Shown here: positions 43,957-53,600 of the stretch, piece after piece | Layout of the letters: each line of letters opens with the position of its first letter | Numbering within the stretch: the first letter of the stretch is position 1 | Source: Actinomycetes bacterium | GTDB lineage: Bacteria > Actinomycetota > Actinomycetes > Mycobacteriales > Mycobacteriaceae | NCBI GenBank assembly: GCA_023461275.1 | Contig: JAEYMI010000074.1 | Coordinates: forward strand, 124,001 to 188,000 | Reading direction: 5' to 3' | DNA length: 64,000 bases | Position numbers and translations under genes: made by a program | Notes under the pieces: model-generated | Seen by the model: only the letters and a program-made list of their open reading frames with translations | Told to the model about the DNA's origin: nothing | Databases searched by the model: none

Positions 43957-45321
43957 GTGACCGAAACGCTGCGCGTCACCGGCGCCGACGAGTCCTACCT
44001 GCTGGCCGAAGACCTGTTCGGGATCGGCTCACCCATCCAGTACCTGTGGGTGTTCGACGACGACCCGGGCGACGATGCCATTGACGAACTACGCATGGCC
44101 GTCGCCGGCGGCTCACTGCACCGTGCGGTGGTCCGGACCGCCGTGCCGGCGGCCCGACATCGCTGGGTGGCCTCCACCATCGCACCCGCGCCCGAGGTCG
44201 CCGCCCGGATCGACGACGACGAGATCGGCGCATGGGCCGACGACCGCGTGCGTGCTGCGCGGCTGCGGCCCGCCGAAGGATCCGGTTGGCGGATCGAATC
44301 GGCCATCACCACCAGTGGCCGTCGGGTCATGTCGCTGACCATCTCCCATATGATCTCCGACGGCCACGGGATCTACCGCGCTCTCGCGGCCGCCTCGGCG
44401 GGCACCGATCGTGTGTTGCCGCCACCGGTGCGAGCCACCGATCGGCGGATTCTGCGTGAGGACCTTGCCGACGCGGCCGGACAGCTGCGTGCGGCGCTTC
44501 GGTCCTCTCGGATTCTGGTACGCGAGGCATTCGCGCAGCGTCGGAAAGCCAAGCAGGGCAACGAGAAGGACTCTGTGTCGGTTGCCGCCGGGTCACCTCG
44601 GTCAGGCGTCGGCAATGATGCTCTCGATGCGCCGGGACCCGACGCCACGCTGGCCATCGTCGACATCGACGCCGCGACCTGGCACGCCACTGCCGCAGAA
44701 CACGGGGGCACGTCGAACAGCTTGTTCACCGCGCTGCTCGCCGGAATGGTCCGACGATCGGACTTCCCGGAGAACGGGCCGCTGCGGGTGTGCATCGCGG
44801 TCAGCACCCGCGACGGCGACACCGATGAGCGGGCCAATGCCTCCGGGGGAGTGTGGATTCGGTTGACCGGACCCGTCGGTCCCGACGACGGTTTGGCCGA
44901 TATCCGCGCGCTGAGCAAACGCGCCTTCACCGACTACGCGGCCAGCGGTGCGGACATGGTGACCAACAACCTGCAACCGGTGGTGAGGCTGCTGCCGCGT
45001 CGGGTGATCAAGAAGATGATGCAGTCGGTACCCGGTCCTGATACCACCGTCTCCAATCTGGGTGTGGTGCCGGATCACGTTCTGCGCCTCGGTGATAGCA
45101 CTGCGACGTCGTTTGCTGTGCGCGCCCTGGTCGCCGATATGCCGATGGAGCAACGGCGTCGCAGTGGCCCGACGATCGCGGCATGGGCGGTCGAGTACGG
45201 CGACCGGATCACGTTGACATTCTTCGGAATCCATCCCGAGTACTTCGGTGATCCGGAGTTGGTGCGCAAGCTGATCGGTGAGGAACTCACCGCGTGGCGG
45301 ATCGGACACCGATTCTGGTGA
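43957..45321 (+). CDS. WS/DGAT-fold acyltransferase B
   Basis: This 454-residue paralogue of the preceding gene has the catalytic region TISHMISDGHGIYRAL (HxxxDG, Ser in place of the first His) and the C-terminal TVSNLGVVPDHVL and LTFFGIHPEYFGDPELV. Residues about 170-225 form a charged linker. GTG 43957 follows a GAGGAGA site; GTG 43942 would overlap the preceding stop and is an alternative. The stop overlaps the last glycosyltransferase start (GTGA). The pair probably adds different acyl groups or acts at different positions. Confidence 0.75.
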   Translation: MTETLRVTGADESYLLAEDLFGIGSPIQYLWVFDDDPGDDAIDELRMAVAGGSLHRAVVRTAVPAARHRWVASTIAPAPEVAARIDDDEIGAWADDRVRAARLRPAEGSGWRIESAITTSGRRVMSLTISHMISDGHGIYRALAAASAGTDRVLPPPVRATDRRILREDLADAAGQLRAALRSSRILVREAFAQRRKAKQGNEKDSVSVAAGSPRSGVGNDALDAPGPDATLAIVDIDAATWHATAAEHGGTSNSLFTALLAGMVRRSDFPENGPLRVCIAVSTRDGDTDERANASGGVWIRLTGPVGPDDGLADIRALSKRAFTDYAASGADMVTNNLQPVVRLLPRRVIKKMMQSVPGPDTTVSNLGVVPDHVLRLGDSTATSFAVRALVADMPMEQRRRSGPTIAAWAVEYGDRITLTFFGIHPEYFGDPELVRKLIGEELTAWRIGHRFW

Positions 45322-46613
45322 GCGGCGGCCACATCGCGGTGGTGCTCTACGGCAGCCGCGGCGACATCCAACCCGGCGTCTGCCTGGCACTGGAACTGGC
45401 CGGGCGCGGCCTTCGGGTCACCGCGGTGGTGCCGCCGAACCTCGTCGGATTCGCTCGCGCGGCCGGCGTGGAGTCGGTGGCCGCGATCGGCCTGGACACC
45501 CATACCGCGTGGACGTCCGAGCAGGCGAAAGACACTGCACGACAATCGAATCCGGTGACAAAGCTACGCTTCGCGCTCGCTACCGTGCGGGCCGGATTCG
45601 CGGCCTTCGACGACTCGATGGTCGAGCTGTTCCTCGCTGACGACGCCCCGCTGTCCGACGTCGACCTCCTGGTGGTGGCGCCGCTGTGTCAGGCGCGCGG
45701 TGCCGCGGTGGCGCAGCGGCTCGGCATACCGATGACGGTCCTTCGGTACGGTCCGATGTCGGAGAACGGACTGATCGGCGCGCTACCCGGGATCACCGAC
45801 AACCTCTCGCCCGCGGCCAAACGGCGATCCTGGCGGTTCGCCGACCGGCTGACCTGGTGGGCAACGGGCTGGAGCGAGAACGCTTTTCGACGACGCATCG
45901 GGCTGCGCAACGCCCGAGGCCCGCTGCCACAGCGACTCGACGCCGCCGCCGTGCCGCAGATCCAGGCCTACGACCCGGCGCTGATCCCGGGACTCGACGA
46001 GCAGTGGGGACCGATCAAGCCCGTCGTCGGATTCTTCGAACTGCCCGCATCCAGTCGTGCGATGCAGCACACAGCCGACAGCACAAGCGAACTCGACATC
46101 TGGCTGAGGTCGGGTTCGGCGCCGCTGTTCATCACTTTCGGCAGCATGCCGCTGCCGGATCCCGACGACGTGGTGGCCACCATCATCGGTGCGGCGCGGC
46201 GAGCCGGCTTCACCCGCTGCCTGGTCTCGGCGGGGGAGCGACGCGGTGTGTCGACGGACGACGCCGGCGTATTCTTCGCCGGCGCACTGGATCACGCGTC
46301 GATCCTGCCGCGGTGTGCGGCGGCGTTCCACCATGGCGGTGCCGGGACCACCGCGGCGACGCTGCGGGCCGGACTGCCGACCGTGGTGTGTTCGGTGACC
46401 GCCGATCAACCCTTCTGGGCGCAACGGGTCACCGAACTCGGCGTCGGTGCGGGACTACGACTCAAGAAGCTCGACGCCGACACCGCCTACCGCGCCCTGG
46501 CGGTGGCCGGCGAACCCGACACGCGGGTCGCGGCGGAAATGCTGGCGCAGCGAATGATCTTGCCGGACAAGGCCGTTGCATCGGCCGCAGACAACTGTGT
46601 CGCGCAACTCTGA
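45318..46613 (+). CDS. Family 1 glycosyltransferase (Gtf/UGT-like) B
   Basis: This 431-residue GT1 enzyme starts VVLYGSRGDIQPGVCLALELAGRG and VVPPNLVGFARAAGVE and has the nucleotide-sugar signature HHGGAGTTAATLRAGLPTVV, followed by TADQPFWAQRV. It is related to Gtf A of the operon but clearly diverged, so a different acceptor or sugar is expected. GTG 45318 overlaps the preceding stop; the frame begins at 45294. It ends the operon, and its stop codon lies in the loop of a strong terminator hairpin. Confidence 0.87.
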   Translation: MSGGHIAVVLYGSRGDIQPGVCLALELAGRGLRVTAVVPPNLVGFARAAGVESVAAIGLDTHTAWTSEQAKDTARQSNPVTKLRFALATVRAGFAAFDDSMVELFLADDAPLSDVDLLVVAPLCQARGAAVAQRLGIPMTVLRYGPMSENGLIGALPGITDNLSPAAKRRSWRFADRLTWWATGWSENAFRRRIGLRNARGPLPQRLDAAAVPQIQAYDPALIPGLDEQWGPIKPVVGFFELPASSRAMQHTADSTSELDIWLRSGSAPLFITFGSMPLPDPDDVVATIIGAARRAGFTRCLVSAGERRGVSTDDAGVFFAGALDHASILPRCAAAFHHGGAGTTAATLRAGLPTVVCSVTADQPFWAQRVTELGVGAGLRLKKLDADTAYRALAVAGEPDTRVAAEMLAQRMILPDKAVASAADNCVAQL

Positions 46614-46633
46614 CTCCAGTTGCGCGACACAGT
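46594..46633. terminator. Perfect 16-bp-stem bidirectional terminator
   Basis: ACTGTGTCGCGCAACT (46594-46609) pairs perfectly with 46618-46633 around an 8-base loop. It includes the last codons and the stop of the glycosyltransferase and lies 18 bases past the end of the opposing kgd gene. A stem this long between convergent genes can terminate both. Confidence 0.8.
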
Positions 46634-46651
46634 GCGACGGTCCGACCGGCG

Positions 46652-49600
46652 TCAGCCGATCGCTTCGTCGATGATTTCCTGCTGTTCGACGGCGTGCACC
46701 TTGCTCGAACCCGAGGACGGAGCCGACATCGGTCGGCGCGAGACCCGGCGCAAGCCCTTGAGCAGATCCGGCAGCATTTCCGGCAGCCACAGGCCGAGGA
46801 ACGGCCACGGTCCCTGGTTGGCCGGCTCTTCCTGAACCCAGAGGAAGTCCTCGGCGTTCGGGTACTGTTCGAGCGCCTCTTTGAGGCGACGATGCGGCAC
46901 CGGGTAGAGCTGCTCGATGCGGACGATCGCGACGTCCTCGCGCTGCTCCTTGTCCCGTTTCGCGGCGAGCTCGTAATAGAGCTTGCCGCTCACGAGCAGG
47001 ACCCGCTTGACCTTGCTTCGATCGGCGTCCGGCGCGGGCTCGGAGACCACTGTGCCGGCGAAGCGGGGATCGTCGATGACCGAACGGAACTTGTCCTGGG
47101 TGAAGTCCTCCACCGGCGAGACCGCAGCCTTGTTGCGCAGCATGGACTTCGGCGTGAACACGATCAGCGGACGGCTGATGCCGTCGAGCACGTGCCGACG
47201 CAGCAGGTGGAAGTAGCTCGCCGGAGTCGACGGCAGTGCCACCGTCATCGAACCCTCGGCACACAGCTGCAGGAAGCGTTCGATGCGGCCCGATGTGTGG
47301 TCGGGGCCCTGTCCCTCGTGACCATGCGGGAGCAGCAGGACCACATCGGAGAGCTGGCCCCACTTGGCCTCGCCCGAGCTGATGAATTCGTCGATGATCG
47401 ACTGCGCGCCGTTGACGAAGTCACCGAACTGCGCTTCCCACAGCACCAGGGCGTCGGGGTTGCCGACGGAGTAGCCGTACTCGAACCCGACCACCGCGAA
47501 CTCGCTCAGCGGTGAGTCGTACGCCAGGAAGCGTCCGATCTCGTCGCCCTCGGCCGGCTGGAGGTGATTGAGCGGTGTGTACTCCGAGCCGTTGTCGCGG
47601 TCGATGAGCACCGAGTGGCGCTGAGTGAACGTGCCGCGCCGTGAGTCCTGGCCGGAGAGCCGCACGGTGCGACCTTCGATGACCAACGATCCGAAGGCGA
47701 GCAGCTCGGCGAATGCCCAGTCGACCTTGCCGTCGCGCGACATCTCGTGGCGGCGGGTCAGCACCGGCTTCACACGCGGGTGCGGGGTGAAGCCGTCCGG
47801 GGTGTTGACGAAGGCGTCGCCGATCTGTTCGAGCACCGACTTGTCCACCGCCGTCACCAGTTTGGTCGGCAGCGCCTGATCGGACTCGACCGATTCGCTG
47901 GGCTCCGGGCGGTACTTCTCGAGTTCCTTGACCTCGTTGAAGACCCGCTCGAGCTGGCCCTGGTAGTCGCGCAGCGCGTCCTCGGCCTCCTTGGTGGAGA
48001 TGTCACCACGACCGATCAGGGCCTCGGTGTAGGACTTGCGGACGCCACGCTTGGTGTCGATCACGTCGTACATCGCCGGCTGGGTCATCGACGGATCGTC
48101 GCCCTCGTTGTGGCCGCGGCGGCGGAAGCAGACGAGGTCGATGACGACGTCCTTGTGGAAGGCCTCGCGGTAGTCGACGGCGAGCTTGGCCGCCCACACG
48201 CACGCCTCGGGATCGTCACCATTGACGTGGAAGATCGGCGCACCGATCATCTTGGCGACGTCGGTGCAGTACTCGGTGGAGCGGGAATGCTCAGGGGCAG
48301 TGGTGAATCCGACCTGGTTGTTGACCACGATGTGCACCGTGCCGCCGGTGCGGTAACCGGGCAGCATCGCCAGGTTCAGGGTCTCGGGGACCACACCCTG
48401 GCCGGCGAAAGCGGCGTCGCCGTGCAGCATCAGCGGCAGGATGGAGAACTCACCGTCGGTGTCGACGAGGTCTTGCTTGGCGCGGACCAGGCCTTCCAGG
48501 ACCGGATCGACGGCCTCGAGGTGGCTCGGGTTGGCGGTCAGCGAGACGTTGATCTCGTTGTCGCCGAACATCTGGTAGTACTTGCCCTCTGCACCGAGGT
48601 GGTACTTCACGTCGCCGGAGCCGTGCGCCTGCGACGGATTGAGATTGCCCTCGAACTCGGTGAAGATCTTGGAGTACGGCTTGCCGACGATGTTGGCGAG
48701 CACATTGAGCCGACCGCGGTGTGGCATGCCGATGACGACCTCACCGAGGCCGTGCTCGGCGCTCTGGTCGATCACCGCATCCATCATCGGGATGACCGAC
48801 TCGGCGCCTTCCAGCGAGAAGCGCTTCTGCCCAACATATTTGGTCTGCAGGAAGGTCTCGAAAGCCTCCGCGGCATTCAGCTTCGACAGGATGTACTTCT
48901 GCTCGGCCACCGGCGGCTTGACGTGCTTGATCTCCACCCGCTCCTGCACCCAGCGCTGCTGCTCGGGTTCGAGGATGTGGGTGTACTCGACGCCGACGTG
49001 GCGGCAGTAGGCGTCGCGCAGGATGGAGAGCACGTCGCGCAGCTTCATCTTGGACTGGCCGTGGAAGCCGCCGACGGCAAAGCTGCGGTCGAGGTCCCAC
49101 AGGGTCAGCCCGTAGGTCAGCACGTCGAGGTCGGGGTGGCTGGCCCGCGCGTCGCTGTCCATCATGAGCGGGTCGATGTCGGCCATCAGGTGACCGCGAT
49201 TGCGGTATGCCGCAATGAGTTCCAGGACGCGGGTGCTCTTGTCGACCAACCCGGCCGGGATGTCGCGACGCCAGCGGACCGGCTCGTAGGGGATGTGGAA
49301 GGCGGTGAAGACCTCGTCGTAGAACGCGTCGTCGAGGAGCAGTTCGTGGACCTTGCGCAGGAAGTCGCCCGATTCGGCGCCCTGGATGATGCGGTGATCG
49401 TAGGTCGAGGTCAGCGTCATCAGCTTGCCGACACCGAGTTCGGCGATCTGCTCATCGCTGGCGCCCTGGAACTCCGCCGGGTACTCCATCGCACCGGCGC
49501 CGATGATGGCTCCCTGGCCCTTCATCAGGCGCGGTACCGAATGCACGGTGCCGATGGTGCCCGGGTTGGTCAGCGAAATCGTCACCCCGGCAAAGTCTTC

Positions 49601-50527
49601 GGCGCCGAGCTTGCCGTCGCGGGCGCGACGAACGATGTCCTGGTACGCGGTGTAGAACTCCGCGAAACCCATTGTCTCGCAACCCTTGATGGCGGCGACG
49701 ACGAGCGTGCGGTTGCCGTCCTTGCCGACGAGGTCGATCGCCAGGCCGAGGTTGGTGTGGGCAGGCGTGACCACGTTGGGCTTGCCGTCGATCTCGGCGA
49801 AGTGGTTGTTCATGTTCGGGAACGACTTGATCGCCTGCACGATCGCGTAACCGAGGATGTGGGTGAAGCTGATCTTGCCGCCGCGGGTACGGGCCAGATG
49901 GTTGTTGACGACGATCCGGTTGTCGATCATCAACTTCGCCGGCACCGCGCGCACGCTGGTGGCGGTCGGGATCTGCAGTGAGAGCGCCATGTTCTTGGCG
50001 ATGGCGGCGGCCGGACCACGAAGCACCTTGGTCTCGTCCTCGCCCGACGACGACGCCGCCGGAGTGCTGGACTGCGCGCGGGTCTGCGACCGCGCCGATC
50101 CGTCGCGACTGGCGATGCTCTGACCCGACGCCGCCTTGGTGGCGGTCGATTCCTTGGACGGAGCCGACTTGCGGGCCGGTCGCGACTCCGGTTCGGCGTC
50201 AAGGGTGACCGCCTTGGCCGGACGTTCGGGTTCCTTGGGCGCTGCACCGTTGGATGCTGCACCGTTGGATGCCGCGCCGTTGGACGAGCCCGCACCGTTC
50301 GACGACGGGGCTGTCTTGGCCGGCGTCGTCGTGGTCGGCGTTGCCTTGGTGGGGGCGGCACTCGTCGACGCTGCATCGCCGTTCGAGTTCGCGCCCGTCG
50401 AGGGCTTGTAGTCCTTCAGAAACTCATGCCAACTCGGATCGACGGAGTTCGGATCATCCTTGTACTGCTGGTACATTTCCTCGACCAGCCACGTATTTTG
50501 TCCGAAATCTGAAATCGAACTGCTCAC
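46652..50527 (-). CDS. kgd: Multifunctional 2-oxoglutarate decarboxylase/dehydrogenase Kgd (E2-like plus E1)
   Basis: Kgd handles 2-oxoglutarate in the TCA cycle, as the E1 of the ODH complex and as a carboligase/decarboxylase. The 1291-residue protein has the short SSISDFGQNTWLVEEMYQQY regulatory N-terminus, a long Ala/Thr/Pro/Ser linker, an acyltransferase E2-like domain (YDHRIIQG, catalytic-type H378) and the thiamine-diphosphate E1 domains (GMPHRGRLNVLAN, HGDAAFAGQGVV, a C-terminal LWVQEEPANQGPWPF). GTG 50527 matches the conserved start; the frame begins at 50569. In the family the FHA protein GarA/OdhI controls the enzyme through its N-terminus. Confidence 0.95.
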   Translation of the reverse strand: MSSSISDFGQNTWLVEEMYQQYKDDPNSVDPSWHEFLKDYKPSTGANSNGDAASTSAAPTKATPTTTTPAKTAPSSNGAGSSNGAASNGAASNGAAPKEPERPAKAVTLDAEPESRPARKSAPSKESTATKAASGQSIASRDGSARSQTRAQSSTPAASSSGEDETKVLRGPAAAIAKNMALSLQIPTATSVRAVPAKLMIDNRIVVNNHLARTRGGKISFTHILGYAIVQAIKSFPNMNNHFAEIDGKPNVVTPAHTNLGLAIDLVGKDGNRTLVVAAIKGCETMGFAEFYTAYQDIVRRARDGKLGAEDFAGVTISLTNPGTIGTVHSVPRLMKGQGAIIGAGAMEYPAEFQGASDEQIAELGVGKLMTLTSTYDHRIIQGAESGDFLRKVHELLLDDAFYDEVFTAFHIPYEPVRWRRDIPAGLVDKSTRVLELIAAYRNRGHLMADIDPLMMDSDARASHPDLDVLTYGLTLWDLDRSFAVGGFHGQSKMKLRDVLSILRDAYCRHVGVEYTHILEPEQQRWVQERVEIKHVKPPVAEQKYILSKLNAAEAFETFLQTKYVGQKRFSLEGAESVIPMMDAVIDQSAEHGLGEVVIGMPHRGRLNVLANIVGKPYSKIFTEFEGNLNPSQAHGSGDVKYHLGAEGKYYQMFGDNEINVSLTANPSHLEAVDPVLEGLVRAKQDLVDTDGEFSILPLMLHGDAAFAGQGVVPETLNLAMLPGYRTGGTVHIVVNNQVGFTTAPEHSRSTEYCTDVAKMIGAPIFHVNGDDPEACVWAAKLAVDYREAFHKDVVIDLVCFRRRGHNEGDDPSMTQPAMYDVIDTKRGVRKSYTEALIGRGDISTKEAEDALRDYQGQLERVFNEVKELEKYRPEPSESVESDQALPTKLVTAVDKSVLEQIGDAFVNTPDGFTPHPRVKPVLTRRHEMSRDGKVDWAFAELLAFGSLVIEGRTVRLSGQDSRRGTFTQRHSVLIDRDNGSEYTPLNHLQPAEGDEIGRFLAYDSPLSEFAVVGFEYGYSVGNPDALVLWEAQFGDFVNGAQSIIDEFISSGEAKWGQLSDVVLLLPHGHEGQGPDHTSGRIERFLQLCAEGSMTVALPSTPASYFHLLRRHVLDGISRPLIVFTPKSMLRNKAAVSPVEDFTQDKFRSVIDDPRFAGTVVSEPAPDADRSKVKRVLLVSGKLYYELAAKRDKEQREDVAIVRIEQLYPVPHRRLKEALEQYPNAEDFLWVQEEPANQGPWPFLGLWLPEMLPDLLKGLRRVSRRPMSAPSSGSSKVHAVEQQEIIDEAIG

Positions 50528-50685
50528 AGCGGTATCTCGCCTCAATTCCCTCTGGTGTCGGGTAGTCACTCACGCCGGCCGTCTCTTGTGAAGACTAACG
50601 GTGAACCACTTGACGATGCTACGCGTGCGTGGCATGTGACTTACGGGTGGACACCGCTCGTCACCGCCGCCGCCCAAGCCCGCGA

Positions 50686-53600
50686 TTACCCGTCGGAAAT
50701 CGTCGTGCCAGTGCGAATACGCGTCGTCTCGATGGCGACACCGTCAGCGTCGGGATCGACTCCCGCTTCCCAGAACGCTCGGTACCTACCGTCGAACGAC
50801 AGAAGTTCATCGTGTGTTCCCAATTCGACGATCCGTCCGTGATCGACGACGGCTATGCGATCGGCCCGCGCGGCGGTCGCCAGGCGGTGCGCGACGATGA
50901 CCGACGTCCGCTGACGGGTCACCGCGGCACCCGCGGCGAGGACCAGACCCTCGGTCGCCTGATCGAGGGTGGCCGTCGCCTCGTCGAGCAACAGCAGGTC
51001 CGGTTCGACGAGTTCGGCGCGGGCCAACGCGACGAGCTGCCGCTGGCCCGACGACAGACCCTGACCGCGTTCGCCGATCGGGTGACGCATGCCGCCGGGC
51101 AGTGACGCGATCATCGCGTCGGCGCCCACCGCTCTGGCAGCCGCGGTGATGGTGGCCTCGTCGGAGTCGGGGCGTCCGTAGGCGATGTTGCTCGCGACCG
51201 TCCCGGTGAACAGGTGCGCCTCCTGCGGGACCACGCCGAGCCGATGCCGATAGCCATCGAGGGTGATATCCCGGATGTCGGTGCCGTCCATTCGCACCGC
51301 GCCGGCCGTCGGGTCGTAGAAGCGGGCCAGCAGCTTGACCACCGTCGACTTGCCGGCACCGGTCCGGCCGACGAGTGCCAACGAACCGCCGGGCGGGATG
51401 TCGAGGTCCACCGCCGACAGCGCGTCGACGTCGGCGCGTTCATACCGGAAGGTGACGTCGTCGAGCTGGACGTGACCGTCGAATCCATCGGGACCGGGGT
51501 CGCGCTGATCGGCTCGGGTGACCAGGGTGCTGCGCGTGCGCAGCAGATCGGCGATGCGCCGCAGGCCGACCGCGGCCTGCTGATAGCCGTCGAACACCTG
51601 CGAGAGTTGCTGGACCGGGCCGAACAACATGGACAGGTACAGCACGAACGCGACGAGCGTGCCCGCCTGGAGGTGCCCCGTACTGATCTGATGGGCGCCG
51701 ACGGCGATGGCCGCCGCGGTCGCCAGATCCGACATGAGGGTGATCGACGGGAAGTAGACCGAGATGGCCTTCTGCGACGTCATGCGCGCGTCGACCCAGG
51801 CCAGCGTGCGAGCGGTGAATCGGTCCGACGCCACGTCGGTGTGGCGGTAGGCCTGGGTGGTCCGGATGCCGGCGATGTTCTCCTGGAAGTCGGCATTGAC
51901 CACGCTCACCAGTTCGCGGGAGCGCGTGTAGGCACTCGCGGCGATGCGCCGGAATGCGAACGTCGACACCGCCAGCAGCGGCAGTACCGGCAGCATGATC
52001 ATGCCCAGCAGAGGATCGGTCAGCACGAGCGCGACGGTCACTCCGACGACGGTCAGCACCGCCACGATCGCCGTCGACAGACCGGTCTGCAGAAACGTCG
52101 ACAGGGCGTCGACGTCGGTGGTCATCCGGGTCATGATCCGGCCGGAGAGTTCGCGCTCGTAGTAATCCAGGCCGAGGCGCTGCAGGTGGGCGTAGCTGCG
52201 CACCCGGAGCCCGAAAAGGATGCGTTCGCCGGCGCGGGTCGAGGTGATCGTCATCGCCCAGGTGGCGATCCAGCCGACGGCCACCACGATCACACCGATA
52301 CCCGACGCGATCCACAGGGTGCGTTCATCCGCCGCGGTCGCGGCGTTGAGTACCGCCCGGGCCAGCGACGGGAACACCAGCCCGGCGAGAGTGTCGATCG
52401 CGATACCCACGACGGCTGCGACCAGCAACCAGCGCACCGGACGTAGCAGACCCCACAGCGAAAAAGTCGGATTCTCCCGGCGCTGCTCGGCGACGTCGAC
52501 CCGTGGGTCCTCGTCGGCGGGCGGCAGCGCGTCGACCGCTGCGAGCAGCTCGGGGGTGGCGGGCATTGAACCGAGTGCGCTGGCCACACCGCCACCTCGC
52601 CCGGACGGGCCGGAACCGGGTGTCGGAGTGGGCGCGCGATCGTCGGTGGGTGGGGCGGGTTCGGTCGGTTCGGCGGGCCATAGTTCGGCATCGGTGGGTC
52701 GGGGACCGTCGAGCGCGACCGCGTCGACCGTCGGGTCGATGGGTGTCGCCGACATCAGCGATCGGAACAGCGGGCTGCGCTGTTCGAGTTCGGCGACCGT
52801 GCCGACGTCGGTGATGCGGCCGTGCTCGAGCACTGCGACGCGGTCGGCGAGCATCAGCGTCGAACGGCGGTGCGCCAGAACGAGCATCGTGGACCGGCGT
52901 TGTCGCAGATGGCCCAGAATGCGTTGTTCGGTGGTGGCGTCGACCGCCGACGTCGCATCGTCGAGGACGAGAACCCGCGACGCCGCGTACAGGGCCCGGG
53001 CCAGAGCCACCCGCTGCCGTTGGCCACCGGACAGGGTCAGGCCTCGTTCTCCGACGACGGTGTCGAAGCCGTCGGGCAGTGCCTCGATGAACTCCAGTGC
53101 GTCGGCGCGCTCGGCGGCATCGATCACGCGAGAGCGTTCTGCGGCAGTCGATTCGGGTCCCAGTGCGATGTTGGCGCCGATGCTCTCCGAATAGAGGAAC
53201 GGTTCGTCGAAGACCACCGACACCGCCGCGTGCAACGAGTCCGGGGACAGTGACGAGAGGTCGTGAGGGCCGTCGTCGGCGAGCAATTCGATCCGCCCGG
53301 TCCCGGGTTCGTAGAACCGGCTGACGAGGTCGGCCAGCGTCGACTTACCCGAACCGGGACCTCCGACGACGGCGACACACTCGCCGGGCTCCACGGTGAG
53401 CGACACGTCGTCGAGTACCTGGCGGTCGCCGAAGGCGAAGCCCACACGATCGAGACGAAGTCCGAGGGGGCCGTCGGGCAGGGTTGCGGTGTTGTCCGAG
53501 CGAGGATCCCGCGGATGCTCGGACACGTCGTAGACGCGGTCGACGGCGGCCCGCGCCAGTTGCGCGCTGACGATCAGGCCGGTAAGCAGCCGGGCCAGTC

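Noticed and set aside
47747..49981. Plus-strand frame of 744 residues opposite kgd
   Set aside because: It is a shadow of the high-GC kgd gene; composition is rich in Val, His, Arg, Asp without any domain motif.
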